Source: Rhizobium sp. (GTDB lineage: Bacteria > Pseudomonadota > Alphaproteobacteria > Rhizobiales > Rhizobiaceae). Taken from it: a stretch of DNA of 64,000 nucleotides. Below the pieces are notes generated by a model. The model ran no database searches. It was not told the origin of the DNA and saw only the letters and a program-made list of their open reading frames with translations. The stretch lies in contig JAPZUE010000007.1 of NCBI GenBank assembly GCA_027533385.1, positions 275,836 through 339,835 on the forward strand. The letters are read 5' to 3'. The translations under genes and the position numbers were made by a program. This document shows positions 14,370 through 23,766 of this stretch, piece after piece (position 1 is the first letter of the stretch; each line of letters begins with the position of its first letter).

Positions 14370-15551
14370 CAGGGACGGCAGGCTTTTCAGGCCGCGACCA
14401 GGGGCAACACCTTCCTGCATGACCAAGTTGCGCAGCGGAGCGACGCTCGCCAGCACCTGCAGCCCCGCAGCCCTCAGCATCTGTACCGGCAGGAGGCCTG
14501 ACAGCAGCGAGCGGTTGAGCAGGTCGACACTCGCCGTGCGGCTTGCAATGTCGAGCCGCCGCTTCCTGTCAAAACGGTCGCCACTGTCGCCAGGAATCGA
14601 TGCCGAGCTGGGATCGATGAGGATCTCTTCGAGTGCTGCGATATCACGCAGGCTCAGGTTCAGTCCCTGGGCGCCGATCGGCGGGAAGGCGTGGCCGGCC
14701 TCGCCGATGAAGGCGACACGACCCTGGCCATAACGCGTGGCGGTCATGCCGGACAGCGGCCAGGACTGCCCCCCGTCTTCCACGGTGACCTTGCCGAGCA
14801 TCGACTGCATCCGCCCTTCCACCTCAAGCGACAATTCTTCGCTTGTCAGCCCGGTCAGGCGCTCCGCCTCCTGCGGCGCCACGACCCAGACCAGGCTCGA
14901 GCGCAGGCCCGGCAACGGAACCTGTGTGAAGGGACCGGATTCCGTGTGGAATTCCGTCGAGATATTCTGATGCGGCAGGCTATGGGTGAAATTCATCACC
15001 ACTGCGGTCTGCGGATAGGACCAGGTCTTGACGCCGACGCCGGCGCTTTCACGGGTCTTCGAGCGGCGGCCGTCGGCGCCAATGACGAAATCTGCCGTCA
15101 CCGTTTCCCCGCCGCCCAGGCCGACTATCACCGCATCGCGACCCACATGAATGGTCTCCGCCGAAAGCGGCTTGCGGGTGATCAGGCCTTCCTCGGCAAC
15201 CGCCTTGGATAGCCTTTCGATGAGGGCCGCGTTCGGAACATTGTAGCCGAAGGCGTCGAGCCCGATCTCGGCGCTACGGAAGGCGACCGTGGGTGCGCGC
15301 AGCAGCCGCTTGGTGCCGTCGATGATCTGCATGACCTGAAGTGGCGCCGCGCGTGCCTTGAGGTCCTGCCAAAGCCCCAGACGCTCGATCATGGTCAGCG
15401 ACTGATCCATCAGCGCCGTTGTCCGGCGATCCGAACCATCAGGCTCGGGTCCGATCAGAACCACGCGCCGCCCGCCGCGCGCCATGGCGATGGCAGCGAT
15501 CTGGCCGGCCGGGCCTGCACCGATGACGGCAATATCGAATTGCTGGCTCAT
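14343..15551 (-). CDS. UbiH/UbiF-family FAD monooxygenase
   Basis: This 402-aa flavoprotein hydroxylase has the N-terminal dinucleotide-binding motif VIGAGPAG (about 9-16), the DG-type motif VIGADGRRS (about 155-163) and the second FAD motif AFIGEAGHAFPPIGAQGLNLSLRD (about 280-303), as in ubiquinone-biosynthesis hydroxylases. Alphaproteobacteria hold several such enzymes (UbiH, UbiL, UbiM); which ring position this one hydroxylates is not clear. The reading frame is intact. The gene is transcribed toward the AEC transporter gene. Confidence 0.9.
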   Translation of the reverse strand: MSQQFDIAVIGAGPAGQIAAIAMARGGRRVVLIGPEPDGSDRRTTALMDQSLTMIERLGLWQDLKARAAPLQVMQIIDGTKRLLRAPTVAFRSAEIGLDAFGYNVPNAALIERLSKAVAEEGLITRKPLSAETIHVGRDAVIVGLGGGETVTADFVIGADGRRSKTRESAGVGVKTWSYPQTAVVMNFTHSLPHQNISTEFHTESGPFTQVPLPGLRSSLVWVVAPQEAERLTGLTSEELSLEVEGRMQSMLGKVTVEDGGQSWPLSGMTATRYGQGRVAFIGEAGHAFPPIGAQGLNLSLRDIAALEEILIDPSSASIPGDSGDRFDRKRRLDIASRTASVDLLNRSLLSGLLPVQMLRAAGLQVLASVAPLRNLVMQEGVAPGRGLKSLPSLLRKKVGRQ

Positions 15552-15739
15552 GAGGGAAATTCCAGTTGATCTTCCAATCGTTATCTAGATCTCCGCCGGC
15601 GTAAAATCCATGGGCCCAAATGGCGCAGCCTGATTGAGAGGCCTCCGCCGAAATCAGGGCATAGGCGAGCACCTGTGTTGCAAACCGCGTCATTTCATCC
15701 GATACCGTTCCCTCCGAAGTGCCGCCGACTGGAGCAGGG

Positions 15740-16468
15740 ATGAAAATCTTCAATTACAAGCGCGTGCCTTACGCCGAGATTCGCGCCTTTTCGGTCCATA
15801 TGCTCACCGCTTCCGGATCCTTCCTCGCCTTCCTCGGCGTTGTTGCCGCGGCTGAAAAGCGTTTCGTCGACATGTTCTGGTGGCTGGGGCTTGCGCTGCT
15901 CGTCGATGGCATCGATGGTCCGATTGCCCGCAAGGTGCGCGTCAAGGAAGTCCTGCCCAATTGGTCCGGCGATACGCTCGACAACATCATCGACTATGTC
16001 ACCTATGTTCTTCTCCCGGCTTTCGCGCTCTACCAGAGCGGCATGATCGGTGAGCCCTGGTCCTTCGTCGCCGCCGGCCTGATCGTCGTGTCGAGCGCCA
16101 TCTATTATGCCGACATGGGCATGAAGACGGACGAGTATTTCTTCTCCGGCTTTCCCGTCGTCTGGAACATGCTGATCTTCACGCTCTTCGTCATCGATGC
16201 GAGCGCGACAACCGCGCTGGTTGCAGTTTTGCTGTCGGTCTTTTTGACCTTCCTGCCGATCCATTTCCTCCATCCGGTCCGCGTCAAGCGGCTACGCCCG
16301 CTGAATCTCGCGGTCTTTCTGTTGTGGTGCGGTTTCGGCGGCTATGCGCTGCTCCTCCATTTCGAATCCCCGCAATGGGTGGTGGTCGGCACCATCGTCA
16401 CCAGCATCTATCTCTACGTCATCGGCGGTATCCTGCAGTTTTTCCCGGGTCTCGGCCGTCGGGACTGA
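15740..16468 (+). CDS. pcs: phosphatidylcholine synthase
   Basis: Pcs condenses CDP-diacylglycerol with choline to phosphatidylcholine in the inner membrane, a pathway typical of rhizobia and relatives. The 242-aa protein has the CDP-alcohol phosphatidyltransferase signature DGIDGPIARK...SGDTLDNIIDY (about 56-88) and about eight hydrophobic spans; the opening KIFNYKRVPYAEIRAFSVH is characteristic of rhizobial Pcs. ATG 15740 has GGAG 6 bases upstream and is preferred to an in-frame ATG at 15719. Confidence 0.95.
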   Translation: MKIFNYKRVPYAEIRAFSVHMLTASGSFLAFLGVVAAAEKRFVDMFWWLGLALLVDGIDGPIARKVRVKEVLPNWSGDTLDNIIDYVTYVLLPAFALYQSGMIGEPWSFVAAGLIVVSSAIYYADMGMKTDEYFFSGFPVVWNMLIFTLFVIDASATTALVAVLLSVFLTFLPIHFLHPVRVKRLRPLNLAVFLLWCGFGGYALLLHFESPQWVVVGTIVTSIYLYVIGGILQFFPGLGRRD

Positions 16469-16605
16469 TGGTCGGCGAACGCGTCTGGGCAAAACCAAAA
16501 AAAACTTTTGCCTATATATTGTGCGCTGCCGCAAACCGGTTATGAATTAAGCGATGGACCGGGCGCAAGACCCGGCCGATGCGCATGAGAGTGCAAGGGG
16601 GACCT

Positions 16606-18180
16606 GTGCCGCAACAACCGCCCGAGGGCGAAAAGCCGCTTTTGACCGTGCGGGGCCTCACGAAGCTGTTCGGCAGTTTCAAGGCCTGCGACGGCATTGA
16701 TCTCGACATCGGCCACGGCGAGATTCACGCCCTTCTTGGCGAAAACGGTGCTGGCAAATCCACCCTCGTAAAGATGTTGTTCGGCATCCTGGCACCCTCG
16801 GCCGGCTCGATCGGCTGGCAGGGCAGGGATCAGGTGATCCCCAATCCGGCCGCCGCGCGTCGCCTTGGCATCGGCATGGTTTTCCAGCATTTTTCGCTTT
16901 TTGAAGCGCTGACGGTTGCCGAAAACATCGCCCTGTCGCTTGATGAGAAAATCTCCATTTCGGAACTGTCGAAGAAGGCGGCGGAACTCTCGGTCGCCTA
17001 TGGCCTGCCGCTTGATCCCGACGCCCATGTCGCCGATCTCTCGGTGGGCGAGCGCCAGCGCATCGAGATTGTCCGCGCGCTGCTGCAGAACCCGAAGCTC
17101 ATCATTCTCGACGAGCCGACATCCGTGCTGACGCCGCAGGAAGCCGACAAGCTGTTCGAGACCCTGTTCAAGCTGAAGGCGGAAGGGCGTTCGGTTCTCT
17201 ATATCAGCCACCGCCTCGAAGAGGTGCAGCGCATCTGTGATCGCGCCACCGTGCTTCGTCACGGCAAGGTGACCGGCGCCTGCGATCCGCGTCAGGAAAC
17301 GCCGGCCTCGCTGGCCCGCATGATGGTGGGCGCGGATGTCGCGGGTGTCGAAAAGGTCGAGCCGCCGGCGGATGGGGCAATCCAGCTGCAGGTGACCGAC
17401 CTCTCGGTTAGCCCGCGCACCCCCTTTGCCATGCCGCTCAAGACGATCTCGATGACGGTCAAGGCAGGCGAGATCCTGGCAATCGCCGGTGTCGCCGGCA
17501 ATGGCCAGAGCGAACTTTTCGACGCGCTCTCCGGCGAATATCCGGTGCAAAACGCCGATGCGATCCGCCTGCGCGGCAAATCCGTTGGACGTCTCGGCAT
17601 CAATGAACGTCGCCTGCTCGGCGCCGGCTTCGTGCCCGAGGAACGCCACGGCCATGCGGCGATCCCGGCCATGAGCCTGTCCGAAAACCTCTTCCTCTCG
17701 CGCAATGCATCCGATCGCGCCGCCTACCTCTCCGGCGGTAAACTCGGCCTGATCCGCCATGGGCTCGTCCAACAGGCCGCGCGCCGCATTTCCGAAATGA
17801 TGGACGTGCGCAAGAGCGGCGACGACCCCGCCGCCGGATCGCTCTCGGGTGGCAATCTGCAGAAATTCATCGTCGGTCGCGAACTCGACCGCCAGCCTTC
17901 CGTGCTCGTCGTCAATCAGCCGACCTGGGGCGTCGACGCCGGTGCTGCAAGCCGCATTCGCCAGGCCCTTGTCGATCTCGCCAAGGCCGGCTCTGCCGTT
18001 GTCGTGATCAGCCAGGACCTCGACGAGATCTTCGAGGTCGCGACCTCGATTGCGGCGATCTCCGAAGGCAAACTGTCCGACGCCTATCCCGCCTCGACCA
18101 TGACCCGCGAACGCATCGGTATCCTGATGGGTGGCGTCCATGGTCTTCAGACTGCCCCGGAGGCGGCCCATGCGCATTGA
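16606..18180 (+). CDS. nucleoside/sugar ABC transporter ATPase (duplicated ABC)
   Basis: This 524-aa protein contains two ABC domains in tandem. Domain 1 has Walker A GENGAGKS, signature LSVGERQRIE and Walker B LIILDEP. Domain 2 is degenerate in the P-loop (GVAGNGQS) but keeps LSGGNLQK and VVNQPTWGVD, as in NupO/YufO and RbsA-like subunits. It energises import by the two permeases that follow. GTG 16606 is preferred because GGGGGA precedes it by 4 bases; ATG 16579 in frame is the alternative. The 3' end overlaps the first permease gene by 11 bases. Confidence 0.93.
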   Translation: MPQQPPEGEKPLLTVRGLTKLFGSFKACDGIDLDIGHGEIHALLGENGAGKSTLVKMLFGILAPSAGSIGWQGRDQVIPNPAAARRLGIGMVFQHFSLFEALTVAENIALSLDEKISISELSKKAAELSVAYGLPLDPDAHVADLSVGERQRIEIVRALLQNPKLIILDEPTSVLTPQEADKLFETLFKLKAEGRSVLYISHRLEEVQRICDRATVLRHGKVTGACDPRQETPASLARMMVGADVAGVEKVEPPADGAIQLQVTDLSVSPRTPFAMPLKTISMTVKAGEILAIAGVAGNGQSELFDALSGEYPVQNADAIRLRGKSVGRLGINERRLLGAGFVPEERHGHAAIPAMSLSENLFLSRNASDRAAYLSGGKLGLIRHGLVQQAARRISEMMDVRKSGDDPAAGSLSGGNLQKFIVGRELDRQPSVLVVNQPTWGVDAGAASRIRQALVDLAKAGSAVVVISQDLDEIFEVATSIAAISEGKLSDAYPASTMTRERIGILMGGVHGLQTAPEAAHAH

Positions 18181-19261
18181 ACTTGAACGCCGTTCCCGCC
18201 AGTCCAGTCTTTTCGCCATCGTTTCGCCGCTGCTGGCGCTGGCGCTGACGGTCTTCTTCGGCGGCATCATGTTCGCCATGCTGGGTAAGGACCCCGTCTC
18301 GGCGCTCTACAGCTTCTTCATCGAGCCGTTGCTTGAGGTCTGGTCGCTGCATGAACTCGCGGTCAAGGCGGCACCGCTCATCCTGATCGGTGTCGGTCTC
18401 TCCGTCTGTTATCGTTCCAACAACTGGAACATCGGCGCCGAAGGCCAGTTCATCGTCGGTGCTATCGTCGGCTCGATCCTGCCGATTACCTTCTACGAAT
18501 GGTCCTCGCCCCTGCTGCTGCCGATGATGATCGTGATGGGGGCCATCGGTGGTGCAGCCTATGGGGCCATTCCGGCGCTCTTGAAGACCCGCTTCAACAC
18601 CAATGAAATCCTGACCAGCCTGATGCTGGTCTATATCGCCCAGCTCTTCCTCGACTGGCTGACACGCGGCATCTGGAAGGATCCGGCCGGGTATAACTTC
18701 CCGCAGTCACGGTCCTTCGTGCCTGAGGCCGTGCTGCCGGAGATCCTCGATTCGGGCCGCGCCCATCTCGGCATTGTCTTCGCTCTGATTGCCGCCGTCG
18801 CCGTCTGGTTCATGATGCGCTACACGCTGAAGGGCTTTCAGGTCGTGGTGCTGGGCCAGTCCGAGCGGGCAGGGCGCTTTGCCGGCTTCTCTTCGCGCAA
18901 GATGGTCTGGTTCTCGATGATGTTCTCCGGCGCGCTTGCGGGCCTTGCCGGCATTTCGGAAGTCTCGGGCTCGATCGGTCATCTCCAGCCGACGATCTCG
19001 CCCGGCTATGGCTTCACCGCCATCATCGTTGCCTTCCTGGGCCGTCTCAATCCGCTTGGCATCATCGCCTCGGGCTTTGTGCTGGCGCTGACCTATCTCG
19101 GCGGCGAAGGAGCGCAGCTCTCGATCGGTGTCTCCGACAAGGTGACCCGTGTCTTCCAGGGCCTGCTGCTCTTCTTCGTGCTCTCCTGTGACACGCTCAT
19201 TCTCTACAAGGTGCGCATCGTCTTCGATCGTGCCCGCAACATAGTGTCGAAGGAGGCCTGA
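18170..19261 (+). CDS. ABC transporter permease 1 (nucleoside type)
   Basis: This 363-aa inner-membrane protein has about ten spans and the BPD_transp_2-type motif region NIGAEGQFIVGAIVGS (about 85-100). It is a NupP/YufP-like partner. The start overlaps the ATPase gene (ATG 18170 with GGAG upstream), and the next permease starts 2 bp after its stop, so translation is coupled. With the second permease it forms the channel for the BMP-delivered solute. Confidence 0.93.
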   Translation: MRIELERRSRQSSLFAIVSPLLALALTVFFGGIMFAMLGKDPVSALYSFFIEPLLEVWSLHELAVKAAPLILIGVGLSVCYRSNNWNIGAEGQFIVGAIVGSILPITFYEWSSPLLLPMMIVMGAIGGAAYGAIPALLKTRFNTNEILTSLMLVYIAQLFLDWLTRGIWKDPAGYNFPQSRSFVPEAVLPEILDSGRAHLGIVFALIAAVAVWFMMRYTLKGFQVVVLGQSERAGRFAGFSSRKMVWFSMMFSGALAGLAGISEVSGSIGHLQPTISPGYGFTAIIVAFLGRLNPLGIIASGFVLALTYLGGEGAQLSIGVSDKVTRVFQGLLLFFVLSCDTLILYKVRIVFDRARNIVSKEA

Positions 19262-19263
19262 CC

Positions 19264-20178
19264 ATGTTTGAAGCCATCCTTCTGACCATCATCACCGCAT
19301 CGACCCCCTTGGTCATCGCCGCCATGGGTGAACTGGTTGCCGAGCGCTCGGGCGTGCTGAACCTCGGCGTCGAGGGCATGATGATCATCGGCGCGGTCTG
19401 CGCCTTCATCGCCACCAACCTGACGGGTTCGCCCTATCTCGGCGTTCTCGCGGGCATCGCGACGGGTGCCTTCTTTTCGCTGCTCTTCGGTTTTCTGACC
19501 CTCACCCTGGTTGCCAACCAGGTCGCAACGGGGCTTGCGCTGACGATCCTCGGCCTCGGCGTGTCCGGCATGATCGGCGAGAGTTTTGTTGGCCTCCCGG
19601 GCGTCAAGATGCAGCCGATTGTCATCCCGCTCCTATCGGACATCCCGGTGATCGGCCCGATCCTCTTCGCTCAGGATTTGTTCTTCTACCTCTCAATCCT
19701 TCTGGTGGCCGGGGTGAACTGGTACCTGTTCAAGAGCCGCTCGGGCTTGAAACTCCGCGCCATCGGCGACAGCCACGGCTCGGCCCATACGCTTGGCCTG
19801 CCGGTCATTCGCACGCGCTATTTGGCTGTGATGTTCGGCGGCGCCTGTGCAGGTCTCGCCGGAGCGCAGCTGTCGCTGGTTTATACACCGCAATGGGTGG
19901 AGAACATGTCGGCCGGCCGCGGCTGGATTGCGCTGGCGCTCGTTGTCTTCGCCGCCTGGCGGCCCTGGCGCGTCCTTGCCGGAGGCTATCTCTTCGGCGC
20001 CGTCACCATCGGCCAGCTGCATGCCCAGGCGCTCGGCATCGGCCTTCCCTCGCAATTTCTGTCCGCGCTGCCCTATGCGGCAACCATTGTCGTGCTGATC
20101 ATAATCTCCCATAATCGCCGCACGACGCTGATCAACACGCCGGCTTGTCTCGGCAAGCCGTTCGTGCCGGATAGATAA
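19264..20178 (+). CDS. ABC transporter permease 2 (nucleoside type)
   Basis: This 304-aa permease has about nine spans and the family motif ERSGVLNLGVEGMMIIGAVCAF (about 25-45). It resembles NupQ/YufQ. It is spaced 2 bp from permease 1 and 40 bp from the binding-protein gene, consistent with one operon of ATPase, permease, permease, binding protein. Confidence 0.93.
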   Translation: MFEAILLTIITASTPLVIAAMGELVAERSGVLNLGVEGMMIIGAVCAFIATNLTGSPYLGVLAGIATGAFFSLLFGFLTLTLVANQVATGLALTILGLGVSGMIGESFVGLPGVKMQPIVIPLLSDIPVIGPILFAQDLFFYLSILLVAGVNWYLFKSRSGLKLRAIGDSHGSAHTLGLPVIRTRYLAVMFGGACAGLAGAQLSLVYTPQWVENMSAGRGWIALALVVFAAWRPWRVLAGGYLFGAVTIGQLHAQALGIGLPSQFLSALPYAATIVVLIIISHNRRTTLINTPACLGKPFVPDR

Positions 20179-20197
20179 TCAAAACAAAAGCTTCAAC

Positions 20198-20209
20198 CTA
20201 ACCAGACAG
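20198..20209 (+). promoter_or_regulatory. half-site shared with GntR operator
   Basis: CTAACCAGACAG is identical to 21408-21419, which forms the left half of the palindrome before the GntR-type gene. It sits 10 bases upstream of the binding-protein start, overlapping the leader. Confidence 0.45.
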
Positions 20210-20218
20210 GGGTACACT

Positions 20219-21292
20219 ATGAAGAACTTCCTTCTCGCGCTTGCCGCTTCGGCAGCCGCCATTATCGGCGTTGCGGCACCCGCCGCCGCCCAGGACAAGA
20301 CGAAGGTCTGCTTCGTCCATGTCGGCTCGAAGACCGACGGCGGCTGGACCCAGGCGCACGACATCGGCCGTCAGCAGCTCCAGGCACATTTCGGCGACAA
20401 GATCGAAACGCCTTACCTCGAAAACGTTCCGGAAGGTCCGGATGCCGAGCGCGCCATCGAGCGCATGGCCCGTTCGGGCTGCGCCCTGGTCTTCACGACC
20501 TCCTTCGGCTTCATGGATGCGACGCTCAAGGTTGCCGAGAAGTTCCCGGACGTGAAGTTCGAGCATGCGACCGGCTACAAGACCGCCGCAAACGTCGCGA
20601 CCTACAACTCGCGCTTCTATGAAGGCCGCTTCATCAACGGTCAGATCGCTGGCAAGATGTCGAAGACCGGCGTCGCCGGCTACATCGCCTCGTTCCCGAT
20701 CCCGGAAGTCGTCGCCGGCATCAACGCCTTCCTGCACGGCGCACGCACCGTAAACCCGGAATTCAAGCTGAAGGTCATCTGGGTCAACACCTGGTTCGAC
20801 CCGGGCAAGGAAGCAGATGCCGCCAAGGCTCTCTTCGACCAGGGTGTCGACGTTCTGACGCAGCACACCGACACCACCGCGCCGATGCAGGTTGCCGAAG
20901 AGCGTGGCCTCAAGGCTTTCGGTCAGGCCTCTGACATGATCGCTGCAGGCCCGACCGCGCAGCTCAGCGCCATCCTCGACACCTGGGCGCCTTACTACAT
21001 CAAGCGCACCCAGGCCGTTCTCGACGGCACCTGGACCTCGGGCCAGACCTTTGACGGCCTGAAGGACGGTATCCTCTCGATGGCGCCTTACACCAACATG
21101 CCTGATGACGTGAAGGCCATGGCGATGGAAACCGAAGCCAAGATCAAGTCGGGTGAGTTGAAGCCCTTCACCGGCCCGATCAACAAGCAGGACGGTACGC
21201 CGTGGCTGAAGGAAGGCGAGTCGGCTGACGACGGCACAATCCTCGGCATGAACTTCTACATCGAAGGCGTTGACGACAAGCTGCCGCAGTAA
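20219..21292 (+). CDS. BMP-family nucleoside/purine-binding protein
   Basis: This 357-aa periplasmic binding protein captures the ligand for the upstream ABC transporter. A signal peptide is clear (MKNFLLALAASAAAIIGVAAPAAAQ, cleavage near residue 25). The mature start KVCFVHVGSKTDGGWTQAHDIGRQ is typical of BMP/Med-type proteins that bind nucleosides or related compounds. There is no lipobox Cys, so it is soluble in the periplasm. AGGGG precedes the ATG, and a strong terminator follows. Confidence 0.93.
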   Translation: MKNFLLALAASAAAIIGVAAPAAAQDKTKVCFVHVGSKTDGGWTQAHDIGRQQLQAHFGDKIETPYLENVPEGPDAERAIERMARSGCALVFTTSFGFMDATLKVAEKFPDVKFEHATGYKTAANVATYNSRFYEGRFINGQIAGKMSKTGVAGYIASFPIPEVVAGINAFLHGARTVNPEFKLKVIWVNTWFDPGKEADAAKALFDQGVDVLTQHTDTTAPMQVAEERGLKAFGQASDMIAAGPTAQLSAILDTWAPYYIKRTQAVLDGTWTSGQTFDGLKDGILSMAPYTNMPDDVKAMAMETEAKIKSGELKPFTGPINKQDGTPWLKEGESADDGTILGMNFYIEGVDDKLPQ

Positions 21293-21313
21293 ATCACGCA
21301 GATTTCTCGACTG

Positions 21314-21343
21314 GAAAGGGCGCGAAAAGCGCCCTTTCTTTTT
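21314..21343 (+). terminator. Rho-independent terminator of ABC operon
   Basis: GAAAGGGCGC (21314-21323), loop GAAAA, GCGCCCTTTC (21329-21338), then TTTTT. It ends the nucleoside-transporter operon. Confidence 0.9.
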
Positions 21344-21411
21344 GAGGCGGTGTAAAAATACGAAAATACGCAGATAACGGCTTCACCCGTTTTCCCCTTT
21401 CGTATAGCTAA

Positions 21412-21429
21412 CCAGACAGTACAGTCTGG
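21412..21429. promoter_or_regulatory. putative GntR/FadR operator
   Basis: CCAGAC-AGTACA-GTCTGG is a perfect inverted repeat just before the regulator gene. The left half with its flank (CTAACCAGACAG) recurs before the binding-protein gene, suggesting autoregulation and control of transport. Confidence 0.55.
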
Positions 21430-21442
21430 AATGCGAGGCAGC

Positions 21443-22195
21443 ATGCGCAAGGATGAAGTTCGGGAACTGAAGGTCGTTTCCAATCTTCGGACAAGCCACG
21501 CGAAGGTTGTTGAACAACTTGGCCTTGCGATTGTCGGCGGCCAATTTGGAATAGGCGAAACTTTACCGGGTGATAGCGAACTTGAAGCACAGTTCGATGT
21601 ATCGCGCTCGGTATTGCGGGAGGCGATGAAGACCCTCTCCGCCAAAGGTCTCGTTGTTGCGAAATCAAGGGTCGGTACGCGCGTTACAGACACGTGTCAC
21701 TGGAACCTCGTCGACGAAGATGTCTTGCGCTGGCATTTTCGCACAGGCGTAACGCGCGAATTCATCGAACATCTCTACGACGTCCGGCTGGTCCTTGAGC
21801 CGGCCTCTGCAGCCTTTGCAGCCTTGCGGGCCACGCCGGAGGATTGTGCCGAGCTCCGCCACTATGCCACGCTCCTGGGCTCGCAAGACCTTGACTGGCC
21901 AAGCCAGGTCGAAGCCGACTTGCGCTTCCATGTCCTGTTGACGCTTGTCGGAGCCAATCCCTTCCTGGAAAGCATGGTCGGCTTCATCAAGGCCTCGCTC
22001 GACGGTGCCTTCACGCTGGCCTTCGATCCGAAGCTGGCAGGTCGCGGCGACACCATCACCGAGCATCATCTGGCGATCGTCGAGGCAATTGAGGCTCGCG
22101 ATCCGCAGGCAGCGCGTGCCGCCATGGAGCACGTAATAGAAGCTGGCCGCCGTGCCGCTTTAAAGGCCGTCGACATGCTCGGCAAAAAGGCGTGA
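21443..22195 (+). CDS. FadR/GntR-family transcriptional regulator
   Basis: This 250-aa protein has an N-terminal winged helix (LPGDSELEAQFDVSRSVLREAMKTLSAKGLVVAKSRVGTRV, about 40-80) and a C-terminal FCD ligand-binding domain (about 105-235) with metal-site-like residues in RLVLEPASAAFAAL, DLRFH and EHHLAI. ATG 21443 is preferred (GAGG 5 bases upstream); ATG 21431 begins one base after the operator palindrome. Its target is probably its own promoter and the adjacent transporter operon, given the shared half-site. The ligand is unknown. Confidence 0.88.
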   Translation: MRKDEVRELKVVSNLRTSHAKVVEQLGLAIVGGQFGIGETLPGDSELEAQFDVSRSVLREAMKTLSAKGLVVAKSRVGTRVTDTCHWNLVDEDVLRWHFRTGVTREFIEHLYDVRLVLEPASAAFAALRATPEDCAELRHYATLLGSQDLDWPSQVEADLRFHVLLTLVGANPFLESMVGFIKASLDGAFTLAFDPKLAGRGDTITEHHLAIVEAIEARDPQAARAAMEHVIEAGRRAALKAVDMLGKKA

Positions 22196-22202
22196 TCCCC
22201 AC

Positions 22203-22246
22203 GAGGCTTGCAGCTTCCTCCTGCTGGCATTAGGAGGAAACGCCTC
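22203..22246 (+). terminator. stem-loop between GntR gene and glmU
   Basis: Nested arms GAGGC/GCCTC (22203-22207, 22242-22246) and TTCCTCCT/AGGAGGAA (22215-22222, 22232-22239), then AGTTTTCC. It could terminate the regulator transcript or fold in the glmU leader. Confidence 0.5.
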
Positions 22247-22266
22247 AGTTTTCCTCGGAGCCATCA

Positions 22267-23628
22267 ATGACTCGCACCTGCCTCGCCGTCGTTCTCGCCG
22301 CTGGTGACAGCACTCGGATGAAGTCATCGATGTCCAAGGTGCTGCATCCGGTCGGTGGAGTGCCGATGATCGCGCATGTGATGACGTCGATTGCCGCGTC
22401 CGGTGTATCCGACGTGACGTTGGTGCTAGGCCGTGACGCCGAGAAGGTGGAAAAGGCGGCCTCGATCGACGGGCTTGCTGTTGAAAGTGTCCTGCAGACC
22501 GAACGGCTCGGCACCGGCCATGCCGTCCAGATGGCCCGCGATGCGATCGCCCGTGGCTATGATGAAATTCTCGTCGCCTATGGCGATGTCCCGCTGATCA
22601 CCGCAGCACCGCTGAAAGCCGCGCGCGACGCGCTTGCCGGCGGCGCTGACGTCGCGGTGATCGGCTTCCACACCAGGAACCCGACCGGTTATGGCCGCCT
22701 GCTCGTTGAAAACGGCGAACTGATCGCCATCCGCGAGGAAAAGGATGCGACTGAGGCCGAGCGCGCCGTCACCTGGTGCAACAGTGGCCTGATGGCGATC
22801 GATGGCAAGAAGGCGCTCGACCTCCTCTCCCGGATCGGTAACCAGAATGCCAAGGGTGAGTATTACCTGACGGACCTCGTCGAGATCGCCCGCTCGCTGG
22901 GCGGCAAGGCGGTCGCCGTCGATGCGCCCGAGAGCGAACTGACCGGCTGCAACAATCGCGCCGAACTCGCCGTCATCGAACGTCTTTGGCAGGAGCGCCG
23001 CCGGCACGAACTGATGGTCTCCGGCGTGACGATGATTGCCCCGGAAACGGTGTTTCTGAGCCACGACACGGTGATCGGCCAGGACGCGCTGATCGAGCCC
23101 AATGTCGTCTTCGGCCCCGGGGTTACCGTCGAGGGCAGTGCCGTCATCCATGCCTTCTCGCATCTGGAAGGCGCTAATGTCGCCGCTGGCGCGACCGTTG
23201 GTCCGTTTGCGCGACTGCGTCCCGGCGCCAACCTCGCCGAAGGCTCCAAGGTCGGCAATTTCTGCGAAGTGAAGAAGGCCGAGATCGGCAAGGGCGCCAA
23301 GGTCAATCACTTGACCTATATCGGCGACGCTGTCGTCGGTGCGGAAACGAATATCGGCGCTGGCACCATCACCTGCAATTATGATGGCGTGAACAAGCAC
23401 GAAACCCAGATCGGGGCAGGGGCATTCATCGGTTCGAACTCCTCGCTGGTGGCCCCGGTCAAGATCGGCGATGGCGCGCTCATCGCCTCCGGCAGCGTCA
23501 TTACCGAGGACGTGCCCGCAGATGCGCTCGCCTTTGGTCGCGCCCGCCAGGAGATGAAGCCGGGCCGCGCCGCCGTCATCCGCGAACGTAATCTCGCGAT
23601 AAAGGCCGCAAAAAAGGCCGCCAAGTAA
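22267..23628 (+). CDS. glmU: bifunctional UDP-GlcNAc pyrophosphorylase/GlcN-1-P acetyltransferase
   Basis: GlmU acetylates glucosamine-1-phosphate and then couples it to UTP, giving UDP-GlcNAc for peptidoglycan and LPS. The 453-aa protein starts with the uridyltransferase motif [24 protein letters not shown] and has a left-handed beta-helix from about residue 250 (hexapeptide repeats such as VFGPGV, NVAAGA, IGAGTI), with the acetyltransferase region NYDGVNKH near 377. GGAG precedes ATG 22267. glmS follows 138 bp later, so two pathway steps are adjacent. Confidence 0.97.
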   Translation: MTRTCLAVVLAAGDSTRMKSSMSKVLHPVGGVPMIAHVMTSIAASGVSDVTLVLGRDAEKVEKAASIDGLAVESVLQTERLGTGHAVQMARDAIARGYDEILVAYGDVPLITAAPLKAARDALAGGADVAVIGFHTRNPTGYGRLLVENGELIAIREEKDATEAERAVTWCNSGLMAIDGKKALDLLSRIGNQNAKGEYYLTDLVEIARSLGGKAVAVDAPESELTGCNNRAELAVIERLWQERRRHELMVSGVTMIAPETVFLSHDTVIGQDALIEPNVVFGPGVTVEGSAVIHAFSHLEGANVAAGATVGPFARLRPGANLAEGSKVGNFCEVKKAEIGKGAKVNHLTYIGDAVVGAETNIGAGTITCNYDGVNKHETQIGAGAFIGSNSSLVAPVKIGDGALIASGSVITEDVPADALAFGRARQEMKPGRAAVIRERNLAIKAAKKAAK

Positions 23629-23766
23629 CTGCGTCAGCCCGATCTTCACCGCTTGTTATGCTGCGTTGCATTACGAGACGAAACGCAATTTGACCTCACG
23701 GACAATTGCCTATTGCGATGAAACCGCTAGGAAAAGCCGCGTGGTTGATACGAAACGGAGAATTTC

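Noticed and set aside
15439..15753. 104-codon minus-strand frame before the monooxygenase
   Set aside because: Its second half is an out-of-frame shadow of the monooxygenase start and no ribosome site supports it.
16540..18279. 579-codon minus-strand frame opposite the ABC ATPase
   Set aside because: Antisense shadow; the sense frame has all ABC motifs.
23629..23766. glmS ribozyme in the glmS leader
   Set aside because: The 138-bp leader has no recognisable ribozyme core, and that ribozyme is known mainly from Gram-positive bacteria.
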